Of a stretch of DNA of 64,000 bases, positions 32,133 to 42,528 are shown piece after piece. Position numbers and translations under genes: made by a program. The DNA comes from Novipirellula caenicola (GTDB taxonomy: Bacteria; Planctomycetota; Planctomycetia; Pirellulales; Pirellulaceae): positions 248,001-312,000 of the forward strand of contig NZ_BAABRO010000008.1 of assembly GCF_039545035.1 (NCBI RefSeq), given 5' to 3'. The notes under the pieces were generated by a model, which was not told the DNA's origin, ran no database searches, and saw nothing but the letters and a program-made list of their open reading frames with translations. Position 1 is the first letter of the stretch, and every line of letters begins with the position of its first letter.

Positions 32133-33476
32133 ATGCAACGTTTCCGTTTTTCATCTCCTGTCGCGATTGCGGTATGCGTGGCGGTTTGCGTATTCGCCGT
32201 AGGCTGCAAACGCGAAGAGAGACCGGTGACGTTCGAGCCGAACTTTGTCCACGCGATGAAGTACCAAATCAAAGACAACGTCTCGATGGATCAAGCGTCC
32301 AAAGACTCGATGTGGGTCGTGACAAAAATGTTCGGTACGCCGGACGAGCCTAAGCTGCCGGACTTCGTGGCCGAGGAAGAGGATTTTGCCGATCTGTTGG
32401 ACCTCGAACGGCTCGTGCGTGCCTCGGGCCCCGCCGATGCCGAAGGCCGTGGCTTGTACCGCAAACATTGTGCGCTGTGCCATGGCGTGACCGGCAACGG
32501 CCGCGGTACCACGGCGGCGATCTTGAACCCGTATCCACGCGACTACCGCATGGGCGTGTTCAAGTTCAAATCGACCCCGCTTAGTTACAAACCGACGCGT
32601 GAAGACATCGCTCGTTCGATTCGCAATGGAATCCCCGGCACCGCGATGGTGAAGATTCCTGAACTGACCGAAGAAGATGTGCAAGCGCTGACCGACTACG
32701 TGATCTATCTGTCGTGGCGTGGTGAAACCGAGCGAGCTTTGATCGACGATGCCGTGATGGAAGGTGTCGATTTCGAAGGGGGCGAACGCATCATCAATCC
32801 CGAATTTGCGAACAGTCCCGACGAAGAAGAGCAGGAACTGTACGAAGAGCAATGGGAAATCTCGGAAGAGATCGCGATGGGCGTCGCCGAATCGTGGCTT
32901 GAAGCGGAAGACGAAGTCGTCGAAGTCCCTGAGCCGCCGAGCGACATTCCGGTTGCCAATTCACGCAAAGAATTCGTCGAGCTGAGCCAGGGCGACCAAG
33001 CCGATGCGTTGGCAAAATCGGTCGAGCGAGGCCGCGAATTGTTCCTTGGCAAAGTGGCGTCGTGCAGCAAATGTCATGGTGAGAAAGGCCTCGGTAACGG
33101 CCAAACCACCGACTATGACGAATGGACCAAAGACTGGACCGCACGGATCGGAATCAAACCCGAGGACCGCGAGGCGTTGATCCCACTGCTTGCCCGCGGA
33201 GCCCTTCCGCCCATCAATGCGGTGCCTCGAAACTTTGCCGAAGGATTGTTCCACGGAGGCTCGGATTCAAGCGATCTGTACCGCCGAATCACCCAAGGGA
33301 TTGATGGCAGCCCCATGCCCGCAGCAACGTTCGTCGAAGGCCAATTCGAAGAGCAGGATGTTTGGCATCTGATCAACTTCATTCGCTCGCTGCAAACCGC
33401 CGATGCCGAAGACGCTGCGGACGCGGCGTCGAGCGAAGCCGTCGGTGCCGAGCCCGAAGCCAGCCCTGCGATCTAG
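32133..33476 (+). CDS. Dihaem cytochrome c lipoprotein
   Basis: A secreted electron-transfer protein of about 447 residues. ATG 32133 begins a lipoprotein signal sequence ([20 protein letters not shown]) with a FAVGC lipobox, Cys25. Two c-type haem sites are present: CALCH at 113-117 and CSKCH at about 311-315. Possible axial Met residues lie in [11 protein letters not shown] and [10 protein letters not shown], each followed by a C-terminal cytochrome helix ([22 protein letters not shown]). The two cytochrome modules are joined by a very acidic linker of about 80 residues. The frame is open upstream to 32022 without a signal. The redox partner is unknown. It precedes glnS by 80 bp. Confidence 0.88.
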   Translation: MQRFRFSSPVAIAVCVAVCVFAVGCKREERPVTFEPNFVHAMKYQIKDNVSMDQASKDSMWVVTKMFGTPDEPKLPDFVAEEEDFADLLDLERLVRASGPADAEGRGLYRKHCALCHGVTGNGRGTTAAILNPYPRDYRMGVFKFKSTPLSYKPTREDIARSIRNGIPGTAMVKIPELTEEDVQALTDYVIYLSWRGETERALIDDAVMEGVDFEGGERIINPEFANSPDEEEQELYEEQWEISEEIAMGVAESWLEAEDEVVEVPEPPSDIPVANSRKEFVELSQGDQADALAKSVERGRELFLGKVASCSKCHGEKGLGNGQTTDYDEWTKDWTARIGIKPEDREALIPLLARGALPPINAVPRNFAEGLFHGGSDSSDLYRRITQGIDGSPMPAATFVEGQFEEQDVWHLINFIRSLQTADAEDAADAASSEAVGAEPEASPAI

Positions 33477-33482
33477 CGAAGT

Positions 33483-33505
33483 CCGAAAGCTTTGGTGACT
33501 TTCGC
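33483..33505. repeat. Degenerate reversed copy of the GTAGCGAAAGTC hairpin family
   Basis: CCGAAAGCTTTGGTGACTTTCGC reads on the complement as GCGAAAGTCACC, AAAGCTTTCGG, matching the family at 10663 and 30099 with a few changes. It sits in the 80-bp gap between the cytochrome gene and glnS. Confidence 0.6.
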
Positions 33506-33556
33506 GAGTTGCGACGTTGCCCTTTCCATTCATCTATCTACTTAGTCAAAGCGATT

Positions 33557-35245
33557 ATGAGCGAGCAAGAAGCGAAGCGCGAAAGCAAGCACTTTATTCA
33601 ACAGGCAATTGAGGCCGATTTGGCGGCGGGGCGTTTTTCAGGCGTGTTCACGCGATTCCCGCCTGAGCCCAACGGCTATCTGCATATCGGGCATGCTAAA
33701 AGCATCTGTTTAAACTTTGGTTTGGCCAAGGAATACGGCGGCACCTGCAATCTGCGGTTTGACGATACCAATCCGACTAAAGAAGAAACCGAGTACGTCG
33801 AATCGATCCAAGAAGACATTCGTTGGTTGGGGTTCCAGTGGGACAGCCTGCACTACGCCAGCGATTACTTTGACCAACTGTACCAATGGGCTGAAAAGCT
33901 GATCGGCGAAGGTCACGCGTACGTGTGTGATTTGACCGCCGACCAGATTCGCGAGTACCGGGGGACCTTGACCGAACCCGGCAAAAACAGTCCCTTCCGC
34001 GACCGTACGGCCGAAGAGAACCTGGATCTGTTTCGGCGGATGCGTGCCGGAGAATTCCCCGATGGCTCACGTGTGTTGCGCGCCAAAATCGATATGGCGT
34101 CGCCAAATATCAATCTGCGCGACCCCGTGATGTATCGCATTCTGCGAGCGACACATCATCGCACTGGGGACGCGTGGTGCATCTATCCCACGTACGACTG
34201 GACGCACGGGCAAAGCGATTCGATCGAAGGGATTTCCTTTTCAATCTGTACGCTCGAATTCGAAAATCATCGTCCGCTGTACGATTGGTACTGTGAAAAG
34301 CTCGGCATCCATCACCCACGCCAAATTGAGTTCGCCAAGCTGAAACTCAGCACGTTGTTGATGGGCAAACGCTACATGCTGCGAATGGTCAAAGAGGGCT
34401 ACGTCAACGGTTGGGATGATCCGCGGATGCCGACGATCTCGGGGTACCGCCGACGAGGTTACACGCCCGAATCGATTCGCAACTTCTGTGCGGATGCAGG
34501 GGTCGCGAAATTCAACAGCACGATTGACGTCATTCGGCTTGAAAACGCCGTTCGTGAACATCTCAATGCGGTTGCGCTGCGGCGAATGGCCGTGCTGGAT
34601 CCGGTCAAGTTGACTATCACCAATTGGCCTGAGGGCAAGGTCGAAATGACCGAGGCGATCAATAATCCCGAAGACCCTTCGGCGGGCAAACGCGAAATCC
34701 CGTTCTCGGGAAGTCTGTGGATTGAACAAGACGATTTCCGCGAAGAAGCCCCCCGCAAGTTCTTTCGTTTGAAGAAAGGTGGCGCCGTGCGTCTGCGGGC
34801 CGGCTACATCGTCGATTGCCACGATGTGGTCAAAGACGATGCGGGTAACGTGATCGAGATCCTTTGCACCTATGACCCGGAAACCAAAAGTGGATCGGAT
34901 TCCTCCGGCCGCAAAGTCAAAGGAACGATTCACTGGGTCAGCGCCGAGCATGCGGTCGAGGCCGAAGTCCGTTTGTACGACCGCTTGTTCACCGTCGAAA
35001 ACCCCGGTGATCCCGAAGAAGGCAAGACGTTTCTTGATTACCTGAACCCCGATTCGCTCAAGGTGATCACGGGCTATCTCGAGCCGGCGTTGGCGGAAGC
35101 CAAGGTGGGCGATCGCATTCAATTCGAGCGACTGGGCTACTTCGTCGTCGACCCTGACACCACGCCACAGAAAAGTGTGTTCAACCGCATCGTTTCGCTG
35201 CGTGACACGTGGGGCAAGATGGAAGCCAAGGGCAAAGCGGACTGA
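33557..35245 (+). CDS. glnS: Glutaminyl-tRNA synthetase
   Basis: GlnRS charges tRNA-Gln directly. It has 562 residues, near the bacterial norm of about 555. The HIGH motif is in [20 protein letters not shown]. The segment [20 protein letters not shown] is diagnostic of GlnRS. The expected MSK of the KMSKS loop reads MGKRYM here, at about DNA 34361-34378. The C-terminal beta-barrel anticodon domain is intact (TWGKMEAK at the end region). ATG 33557 ([15 protein letters not shown]) is preferred; an upstream in-frame start at 33362 lies inside the cytochrome gene. No other copy is in the window. Confidence 0.96.
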   Translation: MSEQEAKRESKHFIQQAIEADLAAGRFSGVFTRFPPEPNGYLHIGHAKSICLNFGLAKEYGGTCNLRFDDTNPTKEETEYVESIQEDIRWLGFQWDSLHYASDYFDQLYQWAEKLIGEGHAYVCDLTADQIREYRGTLTEPGKNSPFRDRTAEENLDLFRRMRAGEFPDGSRVLRAKIDMASPNINLRDPVMYRILRATHHRTGDAWCIYPTYDWTHGQSDSIEGISFSICTLEFENHRPLYDWYCEKLGIHHPRQIEFAKLKLSTLLMGKRYMLRMVKEGYVNGWDDPRMPTISGYRRRGYTPESIRNFCADAGVAKFNSTIDVIRLENAVREHLNAVALRRMAVLDPVKLTITNWPEGKVEMTEAINNPEDPSAGKREIPFSGSLWIEQDDFREEAPRKFFRLKKGGAVRLRAGYIVDCHDVVKDDAGNVIEILCTYDPETKSGSDSSGRKVKGTIHWVSAEHAVEAEVRLYDRLFTVENPGDPEEGKTFLDYLNPDSLKVITGYLEPALAEAKVGDRIQFERLGYFVVDPDTTPQKSVFNRIVSLRDTWGKMEAKGKAD

Positions 35246-35345
35246 AGCCGCGAAGGATAAGGTTCGAAGTCGCGTTATTTGCTCTCCCAGAGCAACCATT
35301 TTCGATCGTCTCGGACTTTCATCCGAGGACTTTTCTTTATTCCAC

Positions 35346-35378
35346 AAAAAAACAGGGCACAGCAAACCGTGCCCTGTT
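35346..35378 (-). terminator. Rho-independent terminator of recA
   Basis: On the minus strand AACAGGGCAC, loop of 8, GTGCCCTGTT is followed by a T run. The 10-bp stem sits about 30 bp beyond the recA stop and between convergent recA and glnS. Confidence 0.9.
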
Positions 35379-35408
35379 CGTTGGTTGTTTCGAATCAGCT
35401 GAATCGAA

Positions 35409-36524
35409 CTAGCTGTTGTTGACGTTCGCGACTTCCTCTTCGTCCGCGGTTTCGTCGAGTTCTTCGACGGGGGCAGCGTAGCCTCCGGCAGCAAGGACTT
35501 GCTGCTTGATCTCGTCTGCAACGTCCTTGTTTTCGATCAAGAAGTTACGTGCCTTCTCTTTGCCTTGACCCAAATACGTTTCACCGTATTTGAACCAAGC
35601 ACCGCTGCGGTTGACGATGTTGTGAGTCGTACCGAGATCCAACAAGTCGCCTTCGTAGCTGATCCCGTTGCTGTGCATCATGTCGAACTCGGCGACACGG
35701 AACGGTGGGGCTACCTTGTTCTTGACGATCTTTGCCTTGACTCGTTGGCCGACCTGTTCTTCACCATCCTTCAACGCTCCGATTCGACGTACATCGATAC
35801 GGCACGATGCGTAGAACTTCAGGGCTCGACCACCAGGCGTGGTTTCCGGACTGCCAAACATCACGCCGACCTTTTCACGGATCTGGTTGATGAAGATCAC
35901 ACTACACTTGCTCTTGGAAATCGCTCCGGTCAACTTTCGCATCGCCTGGCTCATCAATCGAGCTTGCAGACCGACATGGCTATCGCCAATTTCGCCTTCA
36001 AGTTCTTTCTTCGGAACCAACGCTGCTACCGAGTCGACGATGATCACATCGACCGCGTTGCTCTTGACCAGCATTTCGCAAATCTGCATCGCTTCTTCAC
36101 CGCTGCTTGGTTGGCTGACCAGCAGTGTGTCGAGTTCGACGCCAAGCTTTTTCGCCCAGCTGGGGTCGAATGCATGCTCGGCGTCGATGATTGCCGCGAT
36201 GCCACCAAGCTTTTGTGCTTCGGCACCGATGTGTAGCGCCAAAGTCGTCTTACCGCTCGACTCGGGGCCGTACACCTCGATGATACGACCGCGTGGCACC
36301 CCGGCGCCACCCAAGGCCATGTCTAGTCCCAAACTGCCTGTCGGGATGCCGTCGATTTTGAACGATTGATTCGCTCCCAAAGGCATGATCGAACCTTCGC
36401 CGAAGGTCTTTTCGATCTGCTGAAGCGTGGTTTTCAGTCCTGGCTCACGGGAAAGGATTTCCTTCAAGTTAGGATCGACTTTCGCGCCCCGAGTCGCTGC
36501 TGATTTTGCTGCTTTCTTAGCCAC
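35409..36524 (-). CDS. recA: Recombinase RecA
   Basis: RecA forms the ATP-dependent filament for homologous recombination and for LexA cleavage. It has 371 residues. Walker A is GPESSGKT at residues 86-93, and [15 protein letters not shown] supplies Walker B. Loop L1/L2 segments ([40 protein letters not shown]) are conserved. The start is GTG 36524, with AAGGGA 8 bp upstream; the frame is open to 36635 but that part is unrelated. An acidic C-terminal tail (about 15 residues) is normal for RecA. I could not identify a GAAC-N4-GTTC SOS box upstream. Confidence 0.97.
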   Translation of the reverse strand: MAKKAAKSAATRGAKVDPNLKEILSREPGLKTTLQQIEKTFGEGSIMPLGANQSFKIDGIPTGSLGLDMALGGAGVPRGRIIEVYGPESSGKTTLALHIGAEAQKLGGIAAIIDAEHAFDPSWAKKLGVELDTLLVSQPSSGEEAMQICEMLVKSNAVDVIIVDSVAALVPKKELEGEIGDSHVGLQARLMSQAMRKLTGAISKSKCSVIFINQIREKVGVMFGSPETTPGGRALKFYASCRIDVRRIGALKDGEEQVGQRVKAKIVKNKVAPPFRVAEFDMMHSNGISYEGDLLDLGTTHNIVNRSGAWFKYGETYLGQGKEKARNFLIENKDVADEIKQQVLAAGGYAAPVEELDETADEEEVANVNNS

Positions 36525-37279
36525 TGTATTATTCCCTTTCAGAAAAATCCCGTGAAAGTTCCCGCACGTTGGATTAGTCAATCGCCTGCGTGAGGTGAAC
36601 GTGTTTATCGTACCGGTGTAAAGCGGGACTGCCAAGCATTGCGTTTGGTTTCGCAGTGACTTGGTTGGGGAAACCGTGGGTCTCCGTCCGATTTACTTGC
36701 CACACCCTAAGTATCCGCGCTGGTCCAGACACGTCTGGTCAATGCCCAAACGGTTTTCTGAAAAATTTTTATCCGCACCACTCCGCAAAGCAAAATGCAT
36801 CGCTGCGATGTGAGGATTGCCGGTTTTCAGTATTGGCCATTTGAAGCCAGCTACGGTGCTAGTTTTCAACCGTCGCCCGCAGCCCAACGCAACACCATAA
36901 AGCACTGGAAAACAGCGGGTTTTCGGCATTTGCGTTCCGTGATCGGATCACAACTGCTCTTCGTAGCCAAGCTCGCCAGAGCGTGGATGGTGCCCCTACG
37001 TTACGAGTCACCACCGTTTGGCGAAGCTAGCTGCCTGATGATGCCTCGACGCGTTATCTCTAAAACGCCAACGCGACTGCACACCGTGAATCATGCTAAC
37101 CCGCATAATCCATATTGCTAGCATCCTTTGGCTCATCAGCAAACTCGGTTGTGAAGCGGGTTTCGGTGCGGGGATCCGCAGCAAGAAAATACCGCAGCAC
37201 GTTACAAACCCGATGGCATCGGCAACCGCTTTGGCCAGTCACCGCCGTGAGAAGTTGCCGTGTTTAGACGCTGCCGTGT
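36525..37279. other. Long intergenic region between recA and the ABC permease
   Basis: About 755 bp without a convincing gene. It contains the inverted repeat at 36962-37034. The small open frames are not protein-like, although one at 37093-37335 begins with a short hydrophobic stretch. It probably includes the recA promoter at its left end. Confidence 0.65.
36962..37034. repeat. Inverted repeat, second copy of the CGTAGCCAAGCTCGCCAGA family
   Basis: The left arm CGTAGCCAAGCTCGCCAGAG (36962-36981), followed by CGTGG, matches the complement of CCACCGTTTGGCGAAGCTAG, ending at 37034. The related copy is at 20802-20874. The arms are imperfect. Confidence 0.7.
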
Positions 37280-39691
37280 TTAGAAGTCGCGACGTGAAAA
37301 GTAAACGCAGCTGGTCGTCAACAGTACCGCGATAAACAGCGTACAAGAGAGCACGGGTTCCAAGATCTTGTAACGGACCAATTCCACGGGGCCCACCTCG
37401 TCGCGGTTGATTTCAAAAGACGATTCGCCGCTGACGATCGCAGCGATCGTGCCACCCAATTCGCTCGTCTGCGGCGTGATGCTGCGAAGCGGGCCGATCA
37501 CGAAGCGATCGATTTGACGCCATGTGGAAAGCCGGGGGCGTAGAGTGCGGCGCAGCTTCAACGTCTCGGCATCGAGCAAGTCCACTTGGTCCACATCATG
37601 AGCAATCATCAGCGTAGACGAACGATCGTCCATCGCGATCGACTCGATGTCCGTTTGCGGCAACGGATCTCGCAACGTCCACTGTTTTGAATCGGCTTCC
37701 TGGATCAACAGTCGGCAACGTTGGTCGCTGGTCAACACGGCGAAACGCGATTCATCGCCGATCGCGATCGAGGAAACGACCGACAAACGATCTGGTAGTG
37801 GCACGGTTGCTGTTGGTTGCAGAGAATCCAGATCGAAAACCTGTAACTGTTCGGCATCGGTTGCCACCAGCACCGATTTACCACTGATCGCAAGAAAAGC
37901 GAATCGAGGCAGTTCTTCGCCTACGGTTTGAGTCGCGACCAGATGCCATGCTTCGCCGGAGGTAGGTTCGGATGTTTGCGGTGATCGGTTCGAACTTAGT
38001 AGCGACAGCTGTTTGCCACCGAGTAGTACGATGGTGTCACCGGTGGCGTTGATCCCGACGCTTCGTGGTGGGGTGAGCAGAACGTCGCTCGGCAATATGT
38101 CTTGGAACCCTGCGGTGGCAGCCCCCATCATACTGGCGAGCTTTTGCAACCAGCTGTTTGGTTGGTTAGCCGATGACCGCTCGCTCGAGGATCCACTTGC
38201 GGACTCGGAATCACCGGAATCCTCGTCCGCCGATTCGTTGTCGATCGGTTCGCCCATCGCCTCGCGGACTTGTTGTTTCGAAGTGACGGCAATCCCGCTC
38301 GAATTGATTGCGAACACCCCATTCTCGGAAGCCGCGAGTTGCTGGGTTGCCGTGGGCAATCGCAAACTGGGTTGAGCACGCCACTGATTCGCTTCGTCGA
38401 GCACCAGTAGATCAAAGCCACCAAGTCCAAACGGATTGAAGCGACCGCCACGGACGACGGCTGTCACGATGGTCGAATCATCGATCGCCACGGGCGAAAG
38501 CACTCGGTTGCGTCCGAGGGCGTCGGATTCATAGATTTCGTTCCACTGATCGGTTTTCGCATCCCACCGCATCAAACCCTCACCCCGCGTCGTGGCGAAC
38601 ACTTGATCGCCCGCGATCGTCATTTGGTGAATCGTGCTAGGGCGTGTGACAAAGCCATCAAAGAAACCTCCGATCATGCTGACGACGACCAAGTAGGCGC
38701 CGAACATGCACGTGATTCCGATTGCCAAAATGGGCGACCGGAAGCGGAGTCCTGCCAGTGTCGAGACGCTGTAGAACACGGCGAACACAAACACGGACAC
38801 AGGGATGCAAAGCAGCAGACGGGCGTTCCAAACATCCAGCCGCAGTCCCGCGATCAAGTACAGTCCGACGATCAGTTGAATCACGCACAGAAACACAAAC
38901 GCGCATCCGCCAACAAATTTGCTCAACAACAGCAGCCATCGCGAGACGGGTTTGCTGAGCAGCAGGTGCAGCGAACCGGGCTGCAGCATGTCGGGAATGA
39001 TCGACGCCGTGACAAGGATGCCGAGAAACACCAGGATGAATCCGAGCAGCCAGTTGATGATGGTCGGCACGACAATCTGGTTCAGCAAAATCAGGAATTG
39101 AGTTTTATCGACAGCAAATCGCGCAGGGAAATCCATCCCCATGTACGTCAGCATGATCGAACGTGCCGAACGTGATTCAAACACGCCCGGAATCGCCGCT
39201 TCGATCCGCAGTCGGGCTCGGCGTTTGCGCAGCGTTTCGTCGATTTCGTCGGGACCAAGTTCGTCGAGCTCGCGAAGCTCTCGCAACCGGGCGGTCGACT
39301 TCCACACTTCGGCGTCGTACCACGATTCTTCCTCGATCAAGGAATTCAGCGAATCGGCAAGCGTGGTAAAGTAGAACCGTACGTCTTCGCCTTGACCGAC
39401 TTTACGCAATTCGCGTTTGACATCGTCGGGCAGCGCATTTGCGATTTTGCCGACCGGTGTGTTTGCTTTACTCGGATCGGCGATCCCTGCCGCCAACATC
39501 GCTTTGAGTCTGCCGCCATTGTCGATATCGCGATCACGAAAGGTGGTGGTGAAATCTTCGCGGTAGCCAATCGGTGCGAGTGCACCTAGGAGCACCCAAA
39601 TCGCGATAAACGCCACCCATAAAATCCGTGACGATAACGCGGCGTGAAACGAGTCGCGAATGATCGCGATGTAAGGCCACAAGCGTCTCAC
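37280..39691 (-). CDS. ABC-2 type permease with inserted beta-propeller-like domain
   Basis: An 803-residue membrane protein. Six membrane segments fit the ABC-2 permease plan: about residues 23-43, 205-238, 262-292, 298-322 and 326-352, and a final one near 775-797 (LSCTLFIAVLLTTSCVYF). A 160-residue loop follows the first. Between the fifth and sixth lies an insert of about 420 residues with repeated strand patterns such as VFATTRGEGLMRWDAKTDQW, FDLLVLDEANQW, LQVFDLDSLQPTATVPL and VDLLDAETLKLRRTLRP, like a WD40/beta-propeller, interrupted by a Ser/Asp-rich linker. This loop is extracytoplasmic in the ABC-2 plan. The start is GTG, overlapping the stop of the ATPase gene by 4 bp (GTGA), so the two form one exporter. 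Substrate is unknown. Confidence 0.87.
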   Translation of the reverse strand: MRRLWPYIAIIRDSFHAALSSRILWVAFIAIWVLLGALAPIGYREDFTTTFRDRDIDNGGRLKAMLAAGIADPSKANTPVGKIANALPDDVKRELRKVGQGEDVRFYFTTLADSLNSLIEEESWYDAEVWKSTARLRELRELDELGPDEIDETLRKRRARLRIEAAIPGVFESRSARSIMLTYMGMDFPARFAVDKTQFLILLNQIVVPTIINWLLGFILVFLGILVTASIIPDMLQPGSLHLLLSKPVSRWLLLLSKFVGGCAFVFLCVIQLIVGLYLIAGLRLDVWNARLLLCIPVSVFVFAVFYSVSTLAGLRFRSPILAIGITCMFGAYLVVVSMIGGFFDGFVTRPSTIHQMTIAGDQVFATTRGEGLMRWDAKTDQWNEIYESDALGRNRVLSPVAIDDSTIVTAVVRGGRFNPFGLGGFDLLVLDEANQWRAQPSLRLPTATQQLAASENGVFAINSSGIAVTSKQQVREAMGEPIDNESADEDSGDSESASGSSSERSSANQPNSWLQKLASMMGAATAGFQDILPSDVLLTPPRSVGINATGDTIVLLGGKQLSLLSSNRSPQTSEPTSGEAWHLVATQTVGEELPRFAFLAISGKSVLVATDAEQLQVFDLDSLQPTATVPLPDRLSVVSSIAIGDESRFAVLTSDQRCRLLIQEADSKQWTLRDPLPQTDIESIAMDDRSSTLMIAHDVDQVDLLDAETLKLRRTLRPRLSTWRQIDRFVIGPLRSITPQTSELGGTIAAIVSGESSFEINRDEVGPVELVRYKILEPVLSCTLFIAVLLTTSCVYFSRRDF

Positions 39692-40827
39692 GATGACTCC
39701 TTCGATCTCGAGACTTCTCGCATAAACGTCTCTTCAAAGGACTCGCGTTTTAACTTTAGCCCACGGAGCGAAAAATGGTGACGTCGCAACGCATCCACCA
39801 CTTCATCGACCTCGGTTTGTGATGACAGCGGCAGCGTGAATTCCAGCGGCAGCGTATGAGGCACCTCGTGGTTGGCAGCGGCATGCGTGACATCAGGATG
39901 CGTGAAGTTAGGATGTGGGACGCCGGCAAATTGGATCGCAGGAAAGTTCTCTCGCAGCCACTCGGTAGGGGCCTGGGCGGCGGAGCCCTCGACGGGCATC
40001 GCGACCTCGAATGCGACCTCTTCGAAACGATCAAACTGAGTCAATTCGTCGATCCGGCCTGCAACGCAAATCTTGCCGTGCGACATGATCGCAACTCGCG
40101 AGCAGATCAGCTCGACTTCTTGCAAGATATGGCTATTCAAGAAAATCGTTTTCCCTGATTCTCGCAATCGATCGATGACCTTGCGAACTTCGTTGCGACC
40201 GACCGGATCAAGTCCATCGGTGGGCTCATCCAGGACCAGCAGATCGGGATCATGCATCAACGCTTGGGCCAATCCGAGACGCTGGTACATGCCCTTGCTG
40301 AATTGGCGAACCGATTCTCGGTCGCGTCCTCGCAGCCCGACGAGTTCGAGCAGTTCGTCGCTGCGGCGGTTGATCTCGGCGCCCGACATCCGGCTCATCC
40401 TCGCGTAGTAGCGAAGCGCGGACCGCGCCGAATGATGGCGGTCGACTCGCAATGATTCTGGCAAATAGCCGACTCGCATTCTCGCTGCGATACTGCCAGC
40501 CGGTTCACCAAACAGCGATGCAGATCCAGAGCTGCTGCGAATGACACCGAGCAGGATTTTAATCAGCGTGGTTTTGCCAGCGCCGTTGGGACCGAGTAAC
40601 CCAAACACCTCGCCCGCGTGAACCTGCAGACTCGCTCCTCGCAGCGCCTCGACCACGTTGCGACCGCGAAACGACCACGCCGAGTATTTCTTTTTAAGAT
40701 CCGAAACATCGATCACCACCCGGTGGTGAGTGGATCCGTGCGAGGATCGATCGATGGATTCGCGATGCTCTTCGCTTGCCAGCGGCGTCTCGGCGAGATC
40801 CCCAGAGCGGCGGTCGGTGATGTCCAA
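39688..40827 (-). CDS. ABC transporter ATP-binding protein
   Basis: The ATPase subunit paired with the downstream permease, 379 residues. Walker A GPNGAGKTT lies at about residues 79-87. The Q-loop region is GYLPESLRVDRH. The signature is FSKGM, a variant of LSGGQ. Walker B is LLVLDEPTDGLDP, followed by NSHILQEVELI with the switch His. The C-terminal ~110 residues are an extra domain. The start reads as TTG at 40827; no ATG fits before Walker A. It nearly abuts the small membrane protein gene at 40831, so the three genes are likely one operon on the minus strand. Confidence 0.92.
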   Translation of the reverse strand: MDITDRRSGDLAETPLASEEHRESIDRSSHGSTHHRVVIDVSDLKKKYSAWSFRGRNVVEALRGASLQVHAGEVFGLLGPNGAGKTTLIKILLGVIRSSSGSASLFGEPAGSIAARMRVGYLPESLRVDRHHSARSALRYYARMSRMSGAEINRRSDELLELVGLRGRDRESVRQFSKGMYQRLGLAQALMHDPDLLVLDEPTDGLDPVGRNEVRKVIDRLRESGKTIFLNSHILQEVELICSRVAIMSHGKICVAGRIDELTQFDRFEEVAFEVAMPVEGSAAQAPTEWLRENFPAIQFAGVPHPNFTHPDVTHAAANHEVPHTLPLEFTLPLSSQTEVDEVVDALRRHHFSLRGLKLKRESFEETFMREVSRSKESS

Positions 40828-40830
40828 ACT

Positions 40831-41202
40831 CTAGACCGACAAAATACGGAGTAGAAGATACGACAACCAAGTGAAGGTCACGGCGACCATCCCGATCGCC
40901 AGCCAGCGATGTGCGGGTTGCCGCCACGACGGAGGGTGGACTTCGCGTTCGTAGATATGGCGAAATCGTTCACGCTGTTGCTCGGAATCAAACACGCCAT
41001 CGTCGACCAATTCATGCAGTCCGAATTGAACGGAGTACTCGACCACGCCAAATACGCTGCAGCGACGCTGATCGATGTCGACGCCAACTCCCTCGAAATA
41101 CCACAACTGGTTGCCAAAGGAATGTTCCGATTCGAGCGATTCATCGACGCATCGCAACTGGACAACGTCACTTTGCTCGGGACAGAATCGTGCTCGTGTC
41201 AT
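40831..41202 (-). CDS. Hypothetical protein with C-terminal membrane anchor
   Basis: A 123-residue protein, not recognised. It has a hydrophilic N-terminal part with several Asp/Glu and Cys residues and a single C-terminal hydrophobic helix (WLAIGMVAVTFTWLSYLLLRIL). ATG 41202 (MTRARFCPEQSDVVQLR) is preferred over the longer frame to 41277. It is the first gene before the ABC ATPase, three bases apart, so it may be an accessory subunit. Confidence that it is a real gene rests on position and the anchor. Confidence 0.65.
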   Translation of the reverse strand: MTRARFCPEQSDVVQLRCVDESLESEHSFGNQLWYFEGVGVDIDQRRCSVFGVVEYSVQFGLHELVDDGVFDSEQQRERFRHIYEREVHPPSWRQPAHRWLAIGMVAVTFTWLSYLLLRILSV

Positions 41203-41529
41203 GGCACGGTTACAATCCAACCGAACCTGTCGGATCGTTCGCTCTGAAAAACGTCGTGTTCGCGTATCAGCGCCCATCGGCCTGCTCCGGATTATGCCGT
41301 TAAACGGGATTTTATCGCCTCACTTCAATATTATTGCGGCTCCGAGTTGTAGCGTCACTGCCAGAACGCCTGTTTTTTTTAAACTCAGCGGAGATCCGCG
41401 AAGTTCGCCCTCTTTTTTTTTCCCAAGCCGATTTTCTTTACAGCCTAGTTGCCGCTGGATAACTCTTTAGAGTGGTTGGTGCGTTGCAACCGGTTTTTTT
41501 ACTTTCCTAGGTATGCTGCATTACTCCCT
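41203..41529. other. Divergent intergenic region
   Basis: About 327 bp between the ABC operon (minus) and the histidine kinase gene (plus). It contains T-rich tracts at about 41371-41378 and 41412-41420. I see no clear operator. Confidence 0.5.
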
Positions 41530-42510
41530 ATGGCCTCCAGCATGTTTGAACGTCGTTCTCTGACCGCTCCCATCACACTGGGAGTCGTGATGATCGTGAT
41601 CGTCGTCGTGTTGGCGGCGGTGTGGATCATTGCCAGCTGGCTGAGCGCACAGGGAGGCCAGGCGTCGAAGCCTGTGTTCTGGGTGATTCTGGCTACCGGA
41701 GTGATCTTGTTGGCGGGGATGCTTGCCGGCTCGATCGCCTACCTAACATTGACGATCAAGGCGGTGAACTTGAATCGTCGGCAATCCAATTTCATCGACT
41801 CGGTGACTCATGAGCTGAAGAGCCCAATCGCCTCGCTGAAGCTGTACCTGCAGACGCTGACTCGCCGGAACGTCGGCGAAGAACAGCAGCTGGATTTTCA
41901 TCGGTTCATGCTCGAGGACGTCGAGCGACTCGATTCGTTGATCAATCACTTGCTCGATGCCGCCCGTATCGAACGCGGGACCGAGCCGAGCGAAAAGGAG
42001 GATGTCCGGTTGGATCAATTGCTGCTGCAGTGCAGTTCGGCAGCCTGCTTGCGGTATCGGGTCCCAGACGACACGATCATGGTCGAATGTCCTCGTATCA
42101 CGTTGCGTAGCCGGCCGGTCCAGCTCGAGATCCTGTTTCGAAATTTGATTGACAACGCGGTGAAGTATGGGGGTAACCCCAGAGCGGTCGTGGTTCGAGC
42201 TCGGGTCGCTCATGAGCAGCAGGTGATTGTTTCGATTATCGATAACGGCAACGGCATTCCCGCCAACCAGAAGCGCAAGGTGTTCGGTCGCTTTGTTCGG
42301 CTGGGCAACGAGCTAGAACGCAGCCAGCCGGGAACGGGGTTGGGGCTACATTTGGTTCGCAACGTGACAAAATCGGTGGGAGGGTCGGTGCGGATTCTCG
42401 ATCGCAGTGATCAACCGGGGACTGAGTTCCAGGTGATCCTTAGTGGTTTGGTATCGGAACAGGTTTCCGGCCCTGGCGACGGTGGCGGTGAATCGTCCCC
42501 CACGACATGA
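41530..42510 (+). CDS. Sensor histidine kinase
   Basis: A 326-residue membrane-bound kinase. Two membrane segments (about residues 15-40 and 48-76) leave only a very short periplasmic loop, so it probably senses within the membrane or through a partner. The H-box is SVTHELKSPIASLK with His94. The N box is LFRNLIDNAVKYGG, and the G boxes are IDNGNGIP and GTGLGLHLVRN. It is followed after 12-18 bp by an OmpR-family regulator and forms a two-component pair with it. ATG 41530 is used; ATG 41542 is possible. Confidence 0.93.
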   Translation: MASSMFERRSLTAPITLGVVMIVIVVVLAAVWIIASWLSAQGGQASKPVFWVILATGVILLAGMLAGSIAYLTLTIKAVNLNRRQSNFIDSVTHELKSPIASLKLYLQTLTRRNVGEEQQLDFHRFMLEDVERLDSLINHLLDAARIERGTEPSEKEDVRLDQLLLQCSSAACLRYRVPDDTIMVECPRITLRSRPVQLEILFRNLIDNAVKYGGNPRAVVVRARVAHEQQVIVSIIDNGNGIPANQKRKVFGRFVRLGNELERSQPGTGLGLHLVRNVTKSVGGSVRILDRSDQPGTEFQVILSGLVSEQVSGPGDGGGESSPTT

Positions 42511-42528
42511 ATTTAGGAAGTAATGGTT

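Noticed and set aside
34241-35521. A 426-residue open frame antisense to glnS
   Set aside because: It overlaps the confirmed glnS gene and has no recognisable domain.
37093-37335. A small hydrophobic-start frame between recA and the ABC permease
   Set aside because: No convincing ribosome-binding site, and only the first 20 residues look like a signal sequence.
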